Shown here: piece after piece, positions 42,718 to 51,672 of the stretch
How the letters are laid out: each line of letters opens with the position of its first letter
How positions within the stretch are numbered: the first letter of the stretch is position 1
DNA from: Planctomycetota bacterium
Lineage (GTDB): Bacteria > Planctomycetota > B15-G4 > JADJEK01
Assembly: GCA_016709145.1 (NCBI GenBank)
Contig: JADJEK010000001.1
Location: forward strand, 1,054,001-1,118,000
DNA length: 64,000 bases
Reading direction: 5' to 3'
Notes under the pieces: generated by a model
Told to the model about the DNA's origin: nothing
What the model saw: the letters and a program-made list of their open reading frames with translations, nothing else
Databases searched by the model: none
Translations under genes and position numbers: made by a program

Positions 42718-45227
42718 CGCACGGTCTCCAGCTCTTCGGGTGTCCAGGGTCGATCACGGCCGCGCGTCCGTTCGCGTTCGCGCGTGACGTCGGCCGGGCT
42801 CACGGGATCGGCGCGATTGCCGAACGAGCGGCGGACGTACGTCAACACCGCCGCGATCTCGTGGTCTTCCGACAACGGAACCGGCGGCATCGTCCCGGCG
42901 TACTCGGCTTCGCCGAACCTGTAACGGCCTTCGAGTCCGTGCATCACGATGCGGATCGCCGAGGCCGCCGGACCGGTGACTCGGGTCGATCCCGCGAGCG
43001 GTGGCGCGAGTCCGGGACTGCCACGCCCGTCGCCCTGGTGGCACGCGTGGCACGTCGAGTAGATGCGCTCGCCGCGGTCGAACAATCTGCGCTCGGTGTC
43101 GGACAATGGGCGCAGCGGAGGTTTGCGCACGACCGCGGGTCGTCCTGGCCAGTCGCACTGCATCAACGCCTGGGCGTATGCGACGCGTTGCGTCGCAGCT
43201 CGTTCGAACGTCCGCGGTCGGCTCGGCAATTCGAGCGTGCGTGGATGCTCCTCGTCGAGAGCGAGCGTCGCCGCGATGCGATCGAAGACCAGCGCCGCTC
43301 GCGCGTCCCACGCCAGCGCGAGTTCTCCACACCATTCGAGCGTCGCGAATCGTGTGAGGTCGGGCCGACGCAGCGCCGCCTGCACTAGTTCGCGGGCGAG
43401 CGCCGTCTCACCCTGCGATCGCGGCCAGCTCGGGTCGTCGAAGGTGTGGCGCAGGAACGCGAGCTCGCGATCTTGCAACCCCGACAGCACCGCCCCGCGG
43501 ACGAGCGCATCGTCCCCGGACTGGTCGAGGGCGCGCGTGAATGCGTGGAATGCCCGGGTTCCGGTCTGTGCCCCGAGAGCGAGTAGTGCCGCGACACGTT
43601 CCTCACGGCTCGCGCTGGACGTGCTCCGCTCGACTCGCGCGCGCAGATCCGCGTGGTCGGCGAGCCAGGGTTCGGCGAGTTCGAGTGCCGCTCGACGCTG
43701 CGCGTCCCACGGATCGTCGAGCGCTCGCAACACGTCGGCGGGTCCTAGGCGACCGAGGCGAGCGAGCGTGTGCAGCGACGCGATGCGCGCGCCTCGCACC
43801 GGGCTCGCTTCCAGCACGAAGCGCAACGCGTCGTCCACGCGCGCACCGCGTTCCACGAGCAATCGAGCCGCGGTGTCGCGCCACCAGCCCTGTTCGTGCT
43901 CGAGCACGCGCACGAGTTCGAGATCGCTCGCGCGCGACAGCCGCGGCCATTCACGTGGACCCACGGGGACGTCGCGCACGACGCGGAAGATCCGCCCGCG
44001 CTCGAGCGGTCGCTCGAGTCCGCGTGCCGTCGTCTGATCGCGCAGGTACGGCGTGATGAAGTTCGCGTGCTGCAGCACGCCGCGGCCGAAGTCGACGACG
44101 TAGAGCGCCGCGTCGGGACCGAACGTCAACGCGACCGGTCGGAAGCGCGGATCGGTGGACGTCAGGAACTCGCCGCTGGTGCGCGGATCGACGGCGCGCA
44201 GGCGGCCATCGGTGTGCTCGAGCACCAGTTGCTTGACGAGGTTGCCGGCCGGTTCGCAGAGGAACACCGAGCCCGGCGATTCCGACGCGAACCATGCCGT
44301 GCGATCGACGACCGGCGAACATGCCGCAGTGAGTTGCGCGAGCTTGCCGTCGGCGCCGAGGACGCCGGCCTGGTAGCCGCGATTGACCGCGGGGTTCGCG
44401 AACGCGGGGCGAACCGCGTTGCTCGTGCCGATCGACACGCCGAGACCGGCGATCGAGTCGATGCGTCCGTTGCGCGCGCCGTAGCGCTTCGGCACGAGAT
44501 CGGCGAGCAGCGCGGTCGAGTTCGGCGTCGTGTAGAGCCGACCGCCATCGTCGAACGTCAATCCCCACTGGCCGATCGACGGCACGGCGCGTTCGACGAC
44601 GCGTTCGCCGTCGAACGTGAACTCGCGACGCGACTGTGCGAGGTGGATCACACCGTCGAGGCCCCACGTCAGTGCGTTCGGCGCGTGCTCGGGATTGTCG
44701 AGTCCGTCGAAGCCGCTGGCCACGACGCGGACGTCGTCCGCTCGTCCATCGCCATCGCGGTCGCGTGCGAACAACAGGTCGGGCGGCGCCAGCACCAACG
44801 CGCCGTCGAAGCACGGCAGCACCGAGCGCGGCAACACCAAGCCATCGAGGAACGTCGTCGCGGACTCGAACGAACCGTCGTCGTCGCCATCGACGAGCCG
44901 CACGACGCGGCCTTCTTGCGCCAGCTCGTCGCGACCCCAGACGTCCTTCATGAACGCGCGCATTTCGACGACCCACAGCGCGCCGTCGGCGTCGAACGCC
45001 GCGTGGACCGGCGCGGCAAGCGACGGCTCGCTCGCCACGAGTTCGACGCGGTAGCCCTGCGGCACGACGAACGTCGCGAGAGTCTCTTCAGGCGTCAGGC
45101 TCGAGACCCCCGCGCCGGTGGGCGCGTCGAGGTCGGTCGACCGCTGCTCGCCGCTGCCCCAAAGCAGCCACGCCGCGAGACATGGGATCGCGCCGGCCAC
45201 GAGGAGAGAAGGAGTAGACATCGCCAT
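42714..45227 (-). CDS. PVC-type membrane-bound dehydrogenase with HEAT repeats and cytochrome c
   Basis: The 837-residue product has an N-terminal membrane/signal segment and then a beta-propeller dehydrogenase-like domain (about 50-425) with PQGYRVELVASEPSLAAPVHAAFDADGALWVVEM, written here in parts: PQGYRVELVASEP and FDADGALWVVEMRA. HEAT-like repeats follow (about 440-620), then a cytochrome c domain with heme motif CHACH (726-730) and a possible axial methionine in GTMPP near 780. This architecture is a hallmark of Planctomycetota and Verrucomicrobia. It should oxidise an extracellular substrate, probably a sugar, and pass electrons to heme. The DUF1080 gene overlaps its end. ATG 45221 is an alternative start. 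Confidence 0.92.
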   Translation of the reverse strand: MAMSTPSLLVAGAIPCLAAWLLWGSGEQRSTDLDAPTGAGVSSLTPEETLATFVVPQGYRVELVASEPSLAAPVHAAFDADGALWVVEMRAFMKDVWGRDELAQEGRVVRLVDGDDDGSFESATTFLDGLVLPRSVLPCFDGALVLAPPDLLFARDRDGDGRADDVRVVASGFDGLDNPEHAPNALTWGLDGVIHLAQSRREFTFDGERVVERAVPSIGQWGLTFDDGGRLYTTPNSTALLADLVPKRYGARNGRIDSIAGLGVSIGTSNAVRPAFANPAVNRGYQAGVLGADGKLAQLTAACSPVVDRTAWFASESPGSVFLCEPAGNLVKQLVLEHTDGRLRAVDPRTSGEFLTSTDPRFRPVALTFGPDAALYVVDFGRGVLQHANFITPYLRDQTTARGLERPLERGRIFRVVRDVPVGPREWPRLSRASDLELVRVLEHEQGWWRDTAARLLVERGARVDDALRFVLEASPVRGARIASLHTLARLGRLGPADVLRALDDPWDAQRRAALELAEPWLADHADLRARVERSTSSASREERVAALLALGAQTGTRAFHAFTRALDQSGDDALVRGAVLSGLQDRELAFLRHTFDDPSWPRSQGETALARELVQAALRRPDLTRFATLEWCGELALAWDARAALVFDRIAATLALDEEHPRTLELPSRPRTFERAATQRVAYAQALMQCDWPGRPAVVRKPPLRPLSDTERRLFDRGERIYSTCHACHQGDGRGSPGLAPPLAGSTRVTGPAASAIRIVMHGLEGRYRFGEAEYAGTMPPVPLSEDHEIAAVLTYVRRSFGNRADPVSPADVTRERERTRGRDRPWTPEELETVR

Positions 45228-45361
45228 CGTGGGCTCGATTGAAACGCCACCCGCACCGCGTGCAAGGGGCCAATCGAACTCCGCTCCGGATTGGCTGTCG
45301 CGGTTCGCGGCCTTCGTCGCCTCGGGGGACATGGACGACACCAAGAACACGGAGGAAGAAC

Positions 45362-47305
45362 ATGCTGCGCCGTCACTTCGCCTCGAGTTGCGTCGGATGG
45401 ATCGGACTCGTCGGCACGTCGATGACGGCGGCTCGCGGCAGCGAGATCGAGCGCATCAGCGTGTCGTCCACCGCGGTCCAAGCATCGGCCGCGAGCAGCA
45501 TTCCGGCGCTGTCCGCCACGGGTTCGTTCGTCGCGTTCGAGAGCCTCGCGACGAACCTCGTCCCGGGCCAGGACACGAATCAGCAAGAGGACGTGTTCGT
45601 CCGCAACACCCTCACCGGGTTCGTGATCCGCTGCTCGCGGACGCCGGCCGGCAACGCCGGCAACGGTGCGTCGTTCGAGCCGTCGATCTCGGCCGACGGG
45701 CGCTTCGTGGCATTCCACAGTTCCGCTTCCGACCTGGTCCCGGGGGACACCAACGGCAAGAGCGACGTGTTCGTGTTGGACACGGCGACGCAGCAGATGA
45801 CGCGCGTGAGCACGAGCATGATCGGAGACCAGGGCAACGGCGACTCGGCGCTCGGGCGGTTGTCCGCGGATGGCTCCGTGATCACGTTCCAGAGCTCGGC
45901 GTCGAACCTGGTCGCGAACGACACCAACGGCCAGTTCGACATCTTCGTGAAGACGCTCGCCGATGGCGCGGTGCAACTCGTCAGTCGCTCACCGAGTGAG
46001 CAGGCGAATGGAAGCTCGTTCCGACCGGAGCTGTCCGGCGACGGACGCTTCGTCGCGTTCGCCTCGTTCGCGACCAACCTGTTCGCGGGCACCGACGGCA
46101 ACGGCGTCGCCGACCTTTTCCTGTTCGACCGCATCCAAGGCACGCTCGAGACGCTCTCCCAGAACGCGTTCGGCACGATCGCCAACGCCGAGAGTCAACT
46201 GCCGCGGCTGTCGTTCGACGGGCGCTTCTGCGTGTTCCAGAGCAAGGCGACCAACCTGATCACATCGCCGGACTCCAGCGTCGACGACGAAGACACCGTG
46301 TCCGACGTGTTCCTGCGCGACCGTGATCTGGGTCGCTTGCGCGTGATCTCGACCGCACCGGATGGCTCGCCGTCGACGCTCGCAGCGAGCTCGCCCTCGA
46401 TCTCGGACGACGGCAGCGTGGTCGCGTTCCTCGGAGTCGGCCAAGCCACCTCGACCCCGAGCGTGTGCGTGTTCGACGGCAATACCGAGGTGGTCGTCGA
46501 GCTCGCGCGCACCGACCTCGACGGCAGTGGTCCTGACGCGGCCTGCTCGGTTCCGGTGATCTCGCGCGATGGTCGGCGCGTCGCGTTCGCCTCCGATGCG
46601 AGCAACCTCGTCGCCGGCGACACGAATGGAGCCCGCGACGTCTTCGTCGCGGGCTACGTGCGCGCCATCGCGGGGGATCGACTGCTCGGCTCGCTCGGGG
46701 ACTCCGATCCGATCGACGAGTGCTGGATCGCGGGCCTGCCCGGCGAGTCGTTGCGCCTGCGCTGTGTGGTCGAGGCGGGCGGCGCCAACGTGCTGTTCTC
46801 GGTCCTCGATCGCAACGACATCGTCCTCGGCCAGTTGACGGTGAAGCCCGGAAAGTCGAAGAAGAAGGTCGTCAAGATCTCGACCCAGTCCTTGTTCCGC
46901 ATCGTCGCGCAGCGCGCGACGCTAGGTGGGCCCGACTCGTCGTGGCGCATCGAGACGTCGTCGAAGTTGCCGAAGCTCGCGCGTTCCCGCACGGTGAAGC
47001 GTTCGGGAGCGACGCTGGAGAGTCCGATCCCGTTCCTCGCACACGCGGGGACCGACGTGCGCATCGGAGCGAAGGCCCTCGGCAAGTCCGACTTCGTGCT
47101 CGCGGGAGTCGGCTCACCGGCGATGCCGCAGGTGGTGCAACTCCTCGTGCTCCTCGCTCTGCCGCAGCCCGAGTTCGAGTTCGACGACCTGCCGATCTCG
47201 GCGGGTTACACGGTCGAGACGTTCGCGTCACCGAACACGAAGGCGATCAAGATCAAGCTGACGCTGACGCCGCCGATCGGTGCGTCGTTCAAGACGGTTC
47301 CGTGA
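45362..47305 (+). CDS. Secreted PD40/TolB-like beta-propeller protein
   Basis: The 647-residue product has a signal peptide and about 430 residues of repeats with GRFVAFxSxAxNLVxGDTNGxxDVFV, the pattern of PD40 (TolB-like) blades; at least seven copies are visible, which could close one propeller. The last 180 residues form a different domain (from about residue 445) with KPGKSKKKVVKI and other beta segments. Such proteins are often exported in Planctomycetota, with unknown targets. A strong ribosome binding site (GGAGGAAG) precedes ATG 45362. The PVC dehydrogenase gene is divergent, 134 bases away. Confidence 0.85.
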   Translation: MLRRHFASSCVGWIGLVGTSMTAARGSEIERISVSSTAVQASAASSIPALSATGSFVAFESLATNLVPGQDTNQQEDVFVRNTLTGFVIRCSRTPAGNAGNGASFEPSISADGRFVAFHSSASDLVPGDTNGKSDVFVLDTATQQMTRVSTSMIGDQGNGDSALGRLSADGSVITFQSSASNLVANDTNGQFDIFVKTLADGAVQLVSRSPSEQANGSSFRPELSGDGRFVAFASFATNLFAGTDGNGVADLFLFDRIQGTLETLSQNAFGTIANAESQLPRLSFDGRFCVFQSKATNLITSPDSSVDDEDTVSDVFLRDRDLGRLRVISTAPDGSPSTLAASSPSISDDGSVVAFLGVGQATSTPSVCVFDGNTEVVVELARTDLDGSGPDAACSVPVISRDGRRVAFASDASNLVAGDTNGARDVFVAGYVRAIAGDRLLGSLGDSDPIDECWIAGLPGESLRLRCVVEAGGANVLFSVLDRNDIVLGQLTVKPGKSKKKVVKISTQSLFRIVAQRATLGGPDSSWRIETSSKLPKLARSRTVKRSGATLESPIPFLAHAGTDVRIGAKALGKSDFVLAGVGSPAMPQVVQLLVLLALPQPEFEFDDLPISAGYTVETFASPNTKAIKIKLTLTPPIGASFKTVP

Positions 47306-47361
47306 CCGCGCGAACGTGAGTCGGCTCCGCGAAGCGACGCAGTTCGAGCGCGCACCTTCGT

Positions 47362-48726
47362 TCAGCGCTGCGCGATCTTCGCGAAGTACGCGACCATCGC
47401 CGGCACGCCGCCCTCGACTTGTCCCCAGTCGAAGTACTCGTTGGGCGCGTGGTAGCCGTGTTCGGGCAGCGAGAGACCGATGAACATCACCGGAGCCTTC
47501 AGCAGCTTGCGCATCGTCACGACCGCGCCGATCGAGCCGCCTTCGCGGACGAACGCGGGCTTCGTGCCGAAGCCGAACGTGATCGCGTCGACTGCGGCCT
47601 GCGCGAGTTCTCCGGTCGTGACGCCGCGGTACGGCTCGAGGCCGCTCTCGGCGTGGATCTTCACGTCGGGGTTGAGCTTCTTCACGTGCTTCGTCAGCAG
47701 CGCGAGTGCCTTCTTCGGCGATTGGTTCGGCACGAGGCGCATCGAGATCTTCGCTTCGGCGCGCGGCGGTACCGCGGTCTTCACTCCGGGTCCCTGGTAG
47801 CCACCGACGATCCCATGCACTTCGAACGTCGGTTCGGCCCAGATGCGCTTCATCACGTCGAGCGCGTCGTTCGTGCGCAGCTTCTTCAACCCATGCGCCT
47901 GCTTGAACGCGGCGACGGAGAAGCCGCTGGCCTTGAAATGCGCGAGCTCTTCCTTCGTGGGCTTGATCACCGCGTCGTAGAAGCCGGGGATCTTGACTTT
48001 GCCGGTCTTCGCATCGACGCACGCCGCGAGCACTGCCGCGAGTTCGGTCAACGGATTGCGCGCCGCTCCGCCGGTCAGACCCGAATGCGTGTCCTTCGAT
48101 CCGGTCTCGAGCGTCAGCGTCGCCGACTGCAGTCCGCGCAATCCAGCGGACACCGCGGGCTTGCCCCGCTTCACCCAGATGGTGTCGGACACCAGCACCG
48201 ATTGAGTGGGCACCTCGGCGGCGGCGCCACTGAGGAACGACTCGAAGTTCGGCGACCCGATCTCCTCTTCGAGTTCCCACAGGAAGCGGACGTTGATCGG
48301 CAGACCGTTTTCACGCGCATAGCGCGCTGCGTACAGCGCGGTCAAAGCGGGTCCCTTGTCGTCGGTCGCACCGCGCGCGTAGTAGCGATCGCCGTCGATC
48401 GTCATGCGGAACGGCTCGCGCTGCCACTCGGGACCACCCGCGGGTTGCACGTCGAGGTGGTTGTAGATCGTGACCGTCGGGAACTTCGGGTCGGAAACGA
48501 AGGCTCCGGTCACGCAGGGGAAGCCCTTGGTCTGACGAACTTCGGCGGTGCCTCCGAACTCCTGGATCATTCGAGCCGCTTCAGCGGCGCACTTCTGCAT
48601 GTCGTCGTGATGCGAAGGATCCATGCTGATCGACGGGATCTCGACGAGCGTGCGCAGTCGCGCTTCGTAGCTCGCGCGGCGTTCACGGATCCAAGCGTGG
48701 ATGGCGGCCTTCGACAGTTCGAACAT
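47362..48726 (-). CDS. M20-family dipeptidase
   Basis: The 454-residue product is a cytoplasmic metallopeptidase of the M20 family. The metal sites include NHLDVQP (His and Asp), ATDDKGP (bridging Asp), EEEIGS (catalytic Glu and metal Glu) and a late His in LPEHGYHAPNEY. The central lid domain holds DTHSGLTGG. Length and motifs match the dipeptidase/succinyl-diaminopimelate desuccinylase-like group often annotated as M20 dipeptidase. It likely hydrolyses dipeptides. No operon partner is seen: neighbours are convergent at 47305 and a small zinc-ribbon gene 118 bases upstream. Confidence 0.92.
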   Translation of the reverse strand: MFELSKAAIHAWIRERRASYEARLRTLVEIPSISMDPSHHDDMQKCAAEAARMIQEFGGTAEVRQTKGFPCVTGAFVSDPKFPTVTIYNHLDVQPAGGPEWQREPFRMTIDGDRYYARGATDDKGPALTALYAARYARENGLPINVRFLWELEEEIGSPNFESFLSGAAAEVPTQSVLVSDTIWVKRGKPAVSAGLRGLQSATLTLETGSKDTHSGLTGGAARNPLTELAAVLAACVDAKTGKVKIPGFYDAVIKPTKEELAHFKASGFSVAAFKQAHGLKKLRTNDALDVMKRIWAEPTFEVHGIVGGYQGPGVKTAVPPRAEAKISMRLVPNQSPKKALALLTKHVKKLNPDVKIHAESGLEPYRGVTTGELAQAAVDAITFGFGTKPAFVREGGSIGAVVTMRKLLKAPVMFIGLSLPEHGYHAPNEYFDWGQVEGGVPAMVAYFAKIAQR

Positions 48727-48844
48727 CGGGCGGTCCTTGGGGTCGTCGGAAGTGCGGCAGGCGACGAGGAAGTCTAGATCGGCGAGCGCGATTCGGAGCT
48801 AGGCCCGAGCCGTTCGACGCACAGAGGCCGGCAGATGCTCGACA

Positions 48845-49009
48845 TCACGTCGTGCGCGGATCTGGCCGATCCGGCGGCGGAGGCAGCGGATCGCGCGCCT
48901 CGATGTGCCCACACTTGGGACAACCCCACCAAACCACGTCGCCGTCGTCGCGCTCGATTTGTAGTCCGATCGAGCAGTTCGGGCAGTAGGGGTGCTTGGT
49001 GTTCGGCAT
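48845..49009 (-). CDS. Small zinc-ribbon protein
   Basis: The 54-residue product has two CxxC pairs (CPNC and CPKC) 16 residues apart with WW before the second, giving one zinc ribbon, and a proline-rich tail. ATG 49009 is chosen since the zinc ribbon follows soon; the frame is open to 49063, adding 18 residues. Such mini zinc ribbons bind nucleic acid or protein partners; no specific role can be given. It lies upstream of the M20 gene on the same strand with a 118-base gap. Confidence 0.55.
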   Translation of the reverse strand: MPNTKHPYCPNCSIGLQIERDDGDVVWWGCPKCGHIEARDPLPPPPDRPDPRTT

Positions 49010-49158
49010 CGGGAACTCGCAACGCGGGATGGAATCGATCCGGGCGGGGTGGGTGGGTGTCACGTGGAAAGGGGGAGAGGACGAGGGACGAGAGAGAAGA
49101 CGATCCGCGGCAAGCGCCCCTCGAAGCTTAGGTCCGGACCTGTTGGTGAACGACGACG

Positions 49159-49199
49159 TAGCCCGCGTGCGATTGCCGCCGGCAATCGCACGCGGGCTA
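49159..49199. repeat. Perfect 19-bp palindrome
   Basis: The arm TAGCCCGCGTGCGATTGCC is followed by three bases and its exact complement. No T-run is adjacent and no gene ends close by, so it is more likely a repeat-type palindrome or protein-binding site than a terminator. Confidence 0.8.
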
Positions 49200-49294
49200 A
49201 GGTCCTGCCGGCCAAGGACTTGCGCGATCGTGTCAAGCGGTTGGAGTCCGGCTCACCGGCGAGCGAGCGTGGAGCGCACCGTGGACGGTGAACG

Positions 49295-49424
49295 GGACAC
49301 ATCGGGGACAGACCCGCCTCCGTCCCCGTCGTTCGCTCGACCGTCCGGCCAAGGGGGGCTTCGCTCGTTTGTGAAGCCCCCCCGCCTGCCTGAATGCCAG
49401 CGCATCCGGCCAAGCGGCCCGAGC
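49295..49424 (+). repeat. Compact copy of the three-block dispersed repeat
   Basis: Three blocks occur in 130 bases: 49295-49330 (GGACACATCGGGGACAG...), a hairpin at 49353-49382 (GGGGGGCTTC and GAAGCCCCCC) and 49378-49424. The same blocks in the same order span 552 bases at 34094-34645. Position is directly downstream of the TauE/SafE gene. Confidence 0.8.
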
Positions 49425-49431
49425 GAACGGC

Positions 49432-50154
49432 TCAGCGCAGCGTCATCACGATTCCGATCGTGCACAGCAATCCCGCGAGCACGCGCTGCCTGGTCAATGG
49501 TGCGATGCGCGGCGAATACTTGCCGGACGTCAATGCGACGAGCACCGCACCCGCGGTGAACACGAGCACGTGCGGTTCGAACGCGCTCATGCGCTCCGCC
49601 GCGCCGAACCAACCGAACAACGCGTTGCCGGTGATCACGAGCAACGACGTCGCGACCGCACGGTCGAACGTCAGCCCCGCGCCGAGCACGAGTGCGGGAA
49701 CGAGGATGAACCCACCCCCGATGCCGGTGATCCCCGTCAGCACGCCCGCGCCCGTGGCCGTCGCCAACACCCTTGGCCATGGCGCCCGATGCGGAACGCC
49801 GGTGCTCTTGCGCACGAGCAACAGAACGCCCGCCACGAGCATCGTCGCCGCCAGCACATGGAGTTGGAACTTCGGGTCGATCCCGCGCGCCGCGATGCTC
49901 GCCACCAAACTCGCGATCGCTCCGCAGCCACCGAAGATCGCCGCGGCGCGAAGGTCCACGGCACGTGCGATCAGGCGCGGCAACGCGCCGAAGAACGCCG
50001 TGACGGCGACGACGAACAAACCGCCGGCGATCGCGTGTTTCTCGTCGATCCCGAGCCCGAGCACGAGCAGCGGTACGGTCAGCGTGCTGCCGCCGCCACC
50101 GAGCACGCCGAGCACGAGTCCGACGAAGCCGCCGAGGATCGCCGCGAGGATCAT
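49432..50154 (-). CDS. TauE/SafE-family anion exporter
   Basis: The 240-residue product has about eight membrane segments in two halves, each opening with a glycine-rich motif (LGVLGGGGSTLTVPLLV and TGITGIGGGFILVPALV), the signature of TauE/SafE. Family members export sulfite or organosulfur anions. The start overlaps the stop of the MBL-rhodanese gene (ATGA), which supports export of sulfite or thiosulfate formed from persulfide. It is the second and last gene of this unit; the dispersed repeat follows. Confidence 0.9.
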   Translation of the reverse strand: MILAAILGGFVGLVLGVLGGGGSTLTVPLLVLGLGIDEKHAIAGGLFVVAVTAFFGALPRLIARAVDLRAAAIFGGCGAIASLVASIAARGIDPKFQLHVLAATMLVAGVLLLVRKSTGVPHRAPWPRVLATATGAGVLTGITGIGGGFILVPALVLGAGLTFDRAVATSLLVITGNALFGWFGAAERMSAFEPHVLVFTAGAVLVALTSGKYSPRIAPLTRQRVLAGLLCTIGIVMTLR

Positions 50155-51494
50155 CGCTGGGCGGGCTCCCGGATCGGTGCCGCGCACGGGGCGTTCGGAG
50201 CGCCTCCAGGAGCCGCGCACGTCGGATTCGGGTTCGATGCGCCGACCGGTGCGGCGCACACTCCGAACGCCCCGACCTTCGCCGAGCGCCGGTTCCACGG
50301 CATCCGCGCGAGCAGCAGCGCGAGACCGCACGTGCCCGAGAGGCCCGCGAACAGCAGCCCCGCGCCGAAGAACGCCGGCAATCCGAACCACGCCGGATGG
50401 ACGAGCCACCCGAGCACCGAACCGAGCACGATGCCGGCGCCGATCGTGAGTTGGACTTGGCGATCGAGCGCCAGCGACTTGGTCCCTTCGCGCGGACGCC
50501 CGCCCTCGCGCCGCCACGCGTTCAGTCCGCCATCGAGCACCGTGACCTCGTGTCCATGTCGCAACAGTCGGTTCGCCGCATCGCGCGCTCGCGCGCCACT
50601 GCGGCAGACCACGGCGACGAGGCGGCCGTCCGGAATCGTGTTCATGCGCGCCTCGAGTCCGCCGAGTTCGATGTGGAGCGATCCAGGAACATGCTCACTT
50701 TCGTACTCCGCCGGAGTGCGCACGTCGAGGATCGTGATCGCCTCGGCCTTGCGCAGCACTTCGAACGTCTCCACGGAGATGACTTCGGACTCGCCCAGAT
50801 GACCCAGGTTGAACTCGAGGATCGACGCCATGTGCGGCGGCAGCGGTGCGGATCCGGCGAGCTTCGCAACCAGGGCGTCCCGCGAAGGCTCGGCGAACAA
50901 CGGGTTGTGTTGCCGTTCGGCTGCCAGCGTCGACGATTCGGCCGTGCCATAGACGTGGCCCGGGTGGACCACGGTCTCGGCCGGCAGCGCGTCGATGCGC
51001 CGGAAGGTCTCGAACAACTCGGTCGGGCTTCCCCCTGGGAAATCCGTGCGCCCGGCTCCGCCGACGAACAACGCGTCGCCCGTGAACACGTGCCCCGGAG
51101 CGACCACGGCCAGCGAGTCCGGCGTGTGACCCGACGCTTCGATCAGTCGGATGCGCGTCGCGCCGAGCGTGATCTCGGTCGGCGGCGAGCACGGCCGCAC
51201 CGTGTAGTTCGTCTTGCTGCGTGGATGGGCGAGGTGGACCGCTCCCGTGACGGTCGCGAGCTCGTGCGCGCCGGAGAAGTGGTCCGCGTGCGTGTGCGTG
51301 TCGAGAACGTACGCGAGTGTCGCGCCTTGGCGCGCGAGCGCGTCGCGGATCACCTGGACCTGGTCGGCCCGTGGATCGATCGCGAGCGCCCGACGGCTGG
51401 CGTCGTCGACGAGCAGATAGGCCCGACAACCCTCGGCGTGCGCGAACGTCTCGACGTCGAAGCCCGTGAGGTGGACGGCATGATCTCGGCTCAT
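50151..51494 (-). CDS. MBL-fold/rhodanese fusion, persulfide dioxygenase-like, with membrane tail
   Basis: The 447-residue product joins three parts. Residues about 8-225 are a metallo-beta-lactamase fold with THTHADH (66-72) and later metal ligands in SGHTPDS, GDALFV and HPGHVYG; this matches ETHE1/CstB-type persulfide dioxygenases. Residues about 265-355 are a rhodanese domain with active-site Cys near 295 in VVCRSGARARDA. Two membrane segments follow (about 370-420), a DUF2892-like tail not usual in CstB. It should oxidise glutathione or other persulfides. AGGAG precedes ATG 51494. It is coupled to the TauE/SafE gene and divergent from an ArsR regulator. Confidence 0.88.
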   Translation of the reverse strand: MSRDHAVHLTGFDVETFAHAEGCRAYLLVDDASRRALAIDPRADQVQVIRDALARQGATLAYVLDTHTHADHFSGAHELATVTGAVHLAHPRSKTNYTVRPCSPPTEITLGATRIRLIEASGHTPDSLAVVAPGHVFTGDALFVGGAGRTDFPGGSPTELFETFRRIDALPAETVVHPGHVYGTAESSTLAAERQHNPLFAEPSRDALVAKLAGSAPLPPHMASILEFNLGHLGESEVISVETFEVLRKAEAITILDVRTPAEYESEHVPGSLHIELGGLEARMNTIPDGRLVAVVCRSGARARDAANRLLRHGHEVTVLDGGLNAWRREGGRPREGTKSLALDRQVQLTIGAGIVLGSVLGWLVHPAWFGLPAFFGAGLLFAGLSGTCGLALLLARMPWNRRSAKVGAFGVCAAPVGASNPNPTCAAPGGAPNAPCAAPIREPAQR

Positions 51495-51619
51495 CGTGGT
51501 GCTCCTTCGACTCGTGTTCTCGGAGGCTGCGGACGCGAATCGACCGGATGGATTCACGTTCTCACCCGACCGCGCGGAACGCCCCGCGCCGAGTCGTCGT
51601 CGGCACTATATGCGTGGAT

Positions 51620-51635
51620 ACTTGAATACACAAGT
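51620..51635. promoter_or_regulatory. Probable ArsR operator
   Basis: The inverted repeat ACTTG-aataca-CAAGT lies in the 178-base space between the divergent MBL-rhodanese and arsR-type genes, in an AT-rich patch (ATGCGTGGATACTTGAATAC). A perfect GTTGATCAAC palindrome follows at 51637-51646. Position and form suit an ArsR/SmtB dimer site that would control both genes. Confidence 0.5.
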
Positions 51636-51672
51636 CGTTGATCAACGAAATGACCCGGGCTATCGTCCCGGC

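Larger units (their letters stand above)
49010..49431. other. Non-coding region with palindrome and dispersed repeat
   Basis: This 422-base region holds a polypurine tract (about 49064-49103, GGAAAGGGGGAGAGG at its start), a perfect 19-bp palindrome (49159-49199), and the compact copy of the three-block repeat (49295-49424) ending eight bases from the TauE/SafE stop codon. I see no gene. Confidence 0.7.

Noticed and set aside
42121..42924. A 267-codon plus-strand frame
   Set aside because: Antisense to DUF1080 and the cytochrome dehydrogenase, both clearly real.
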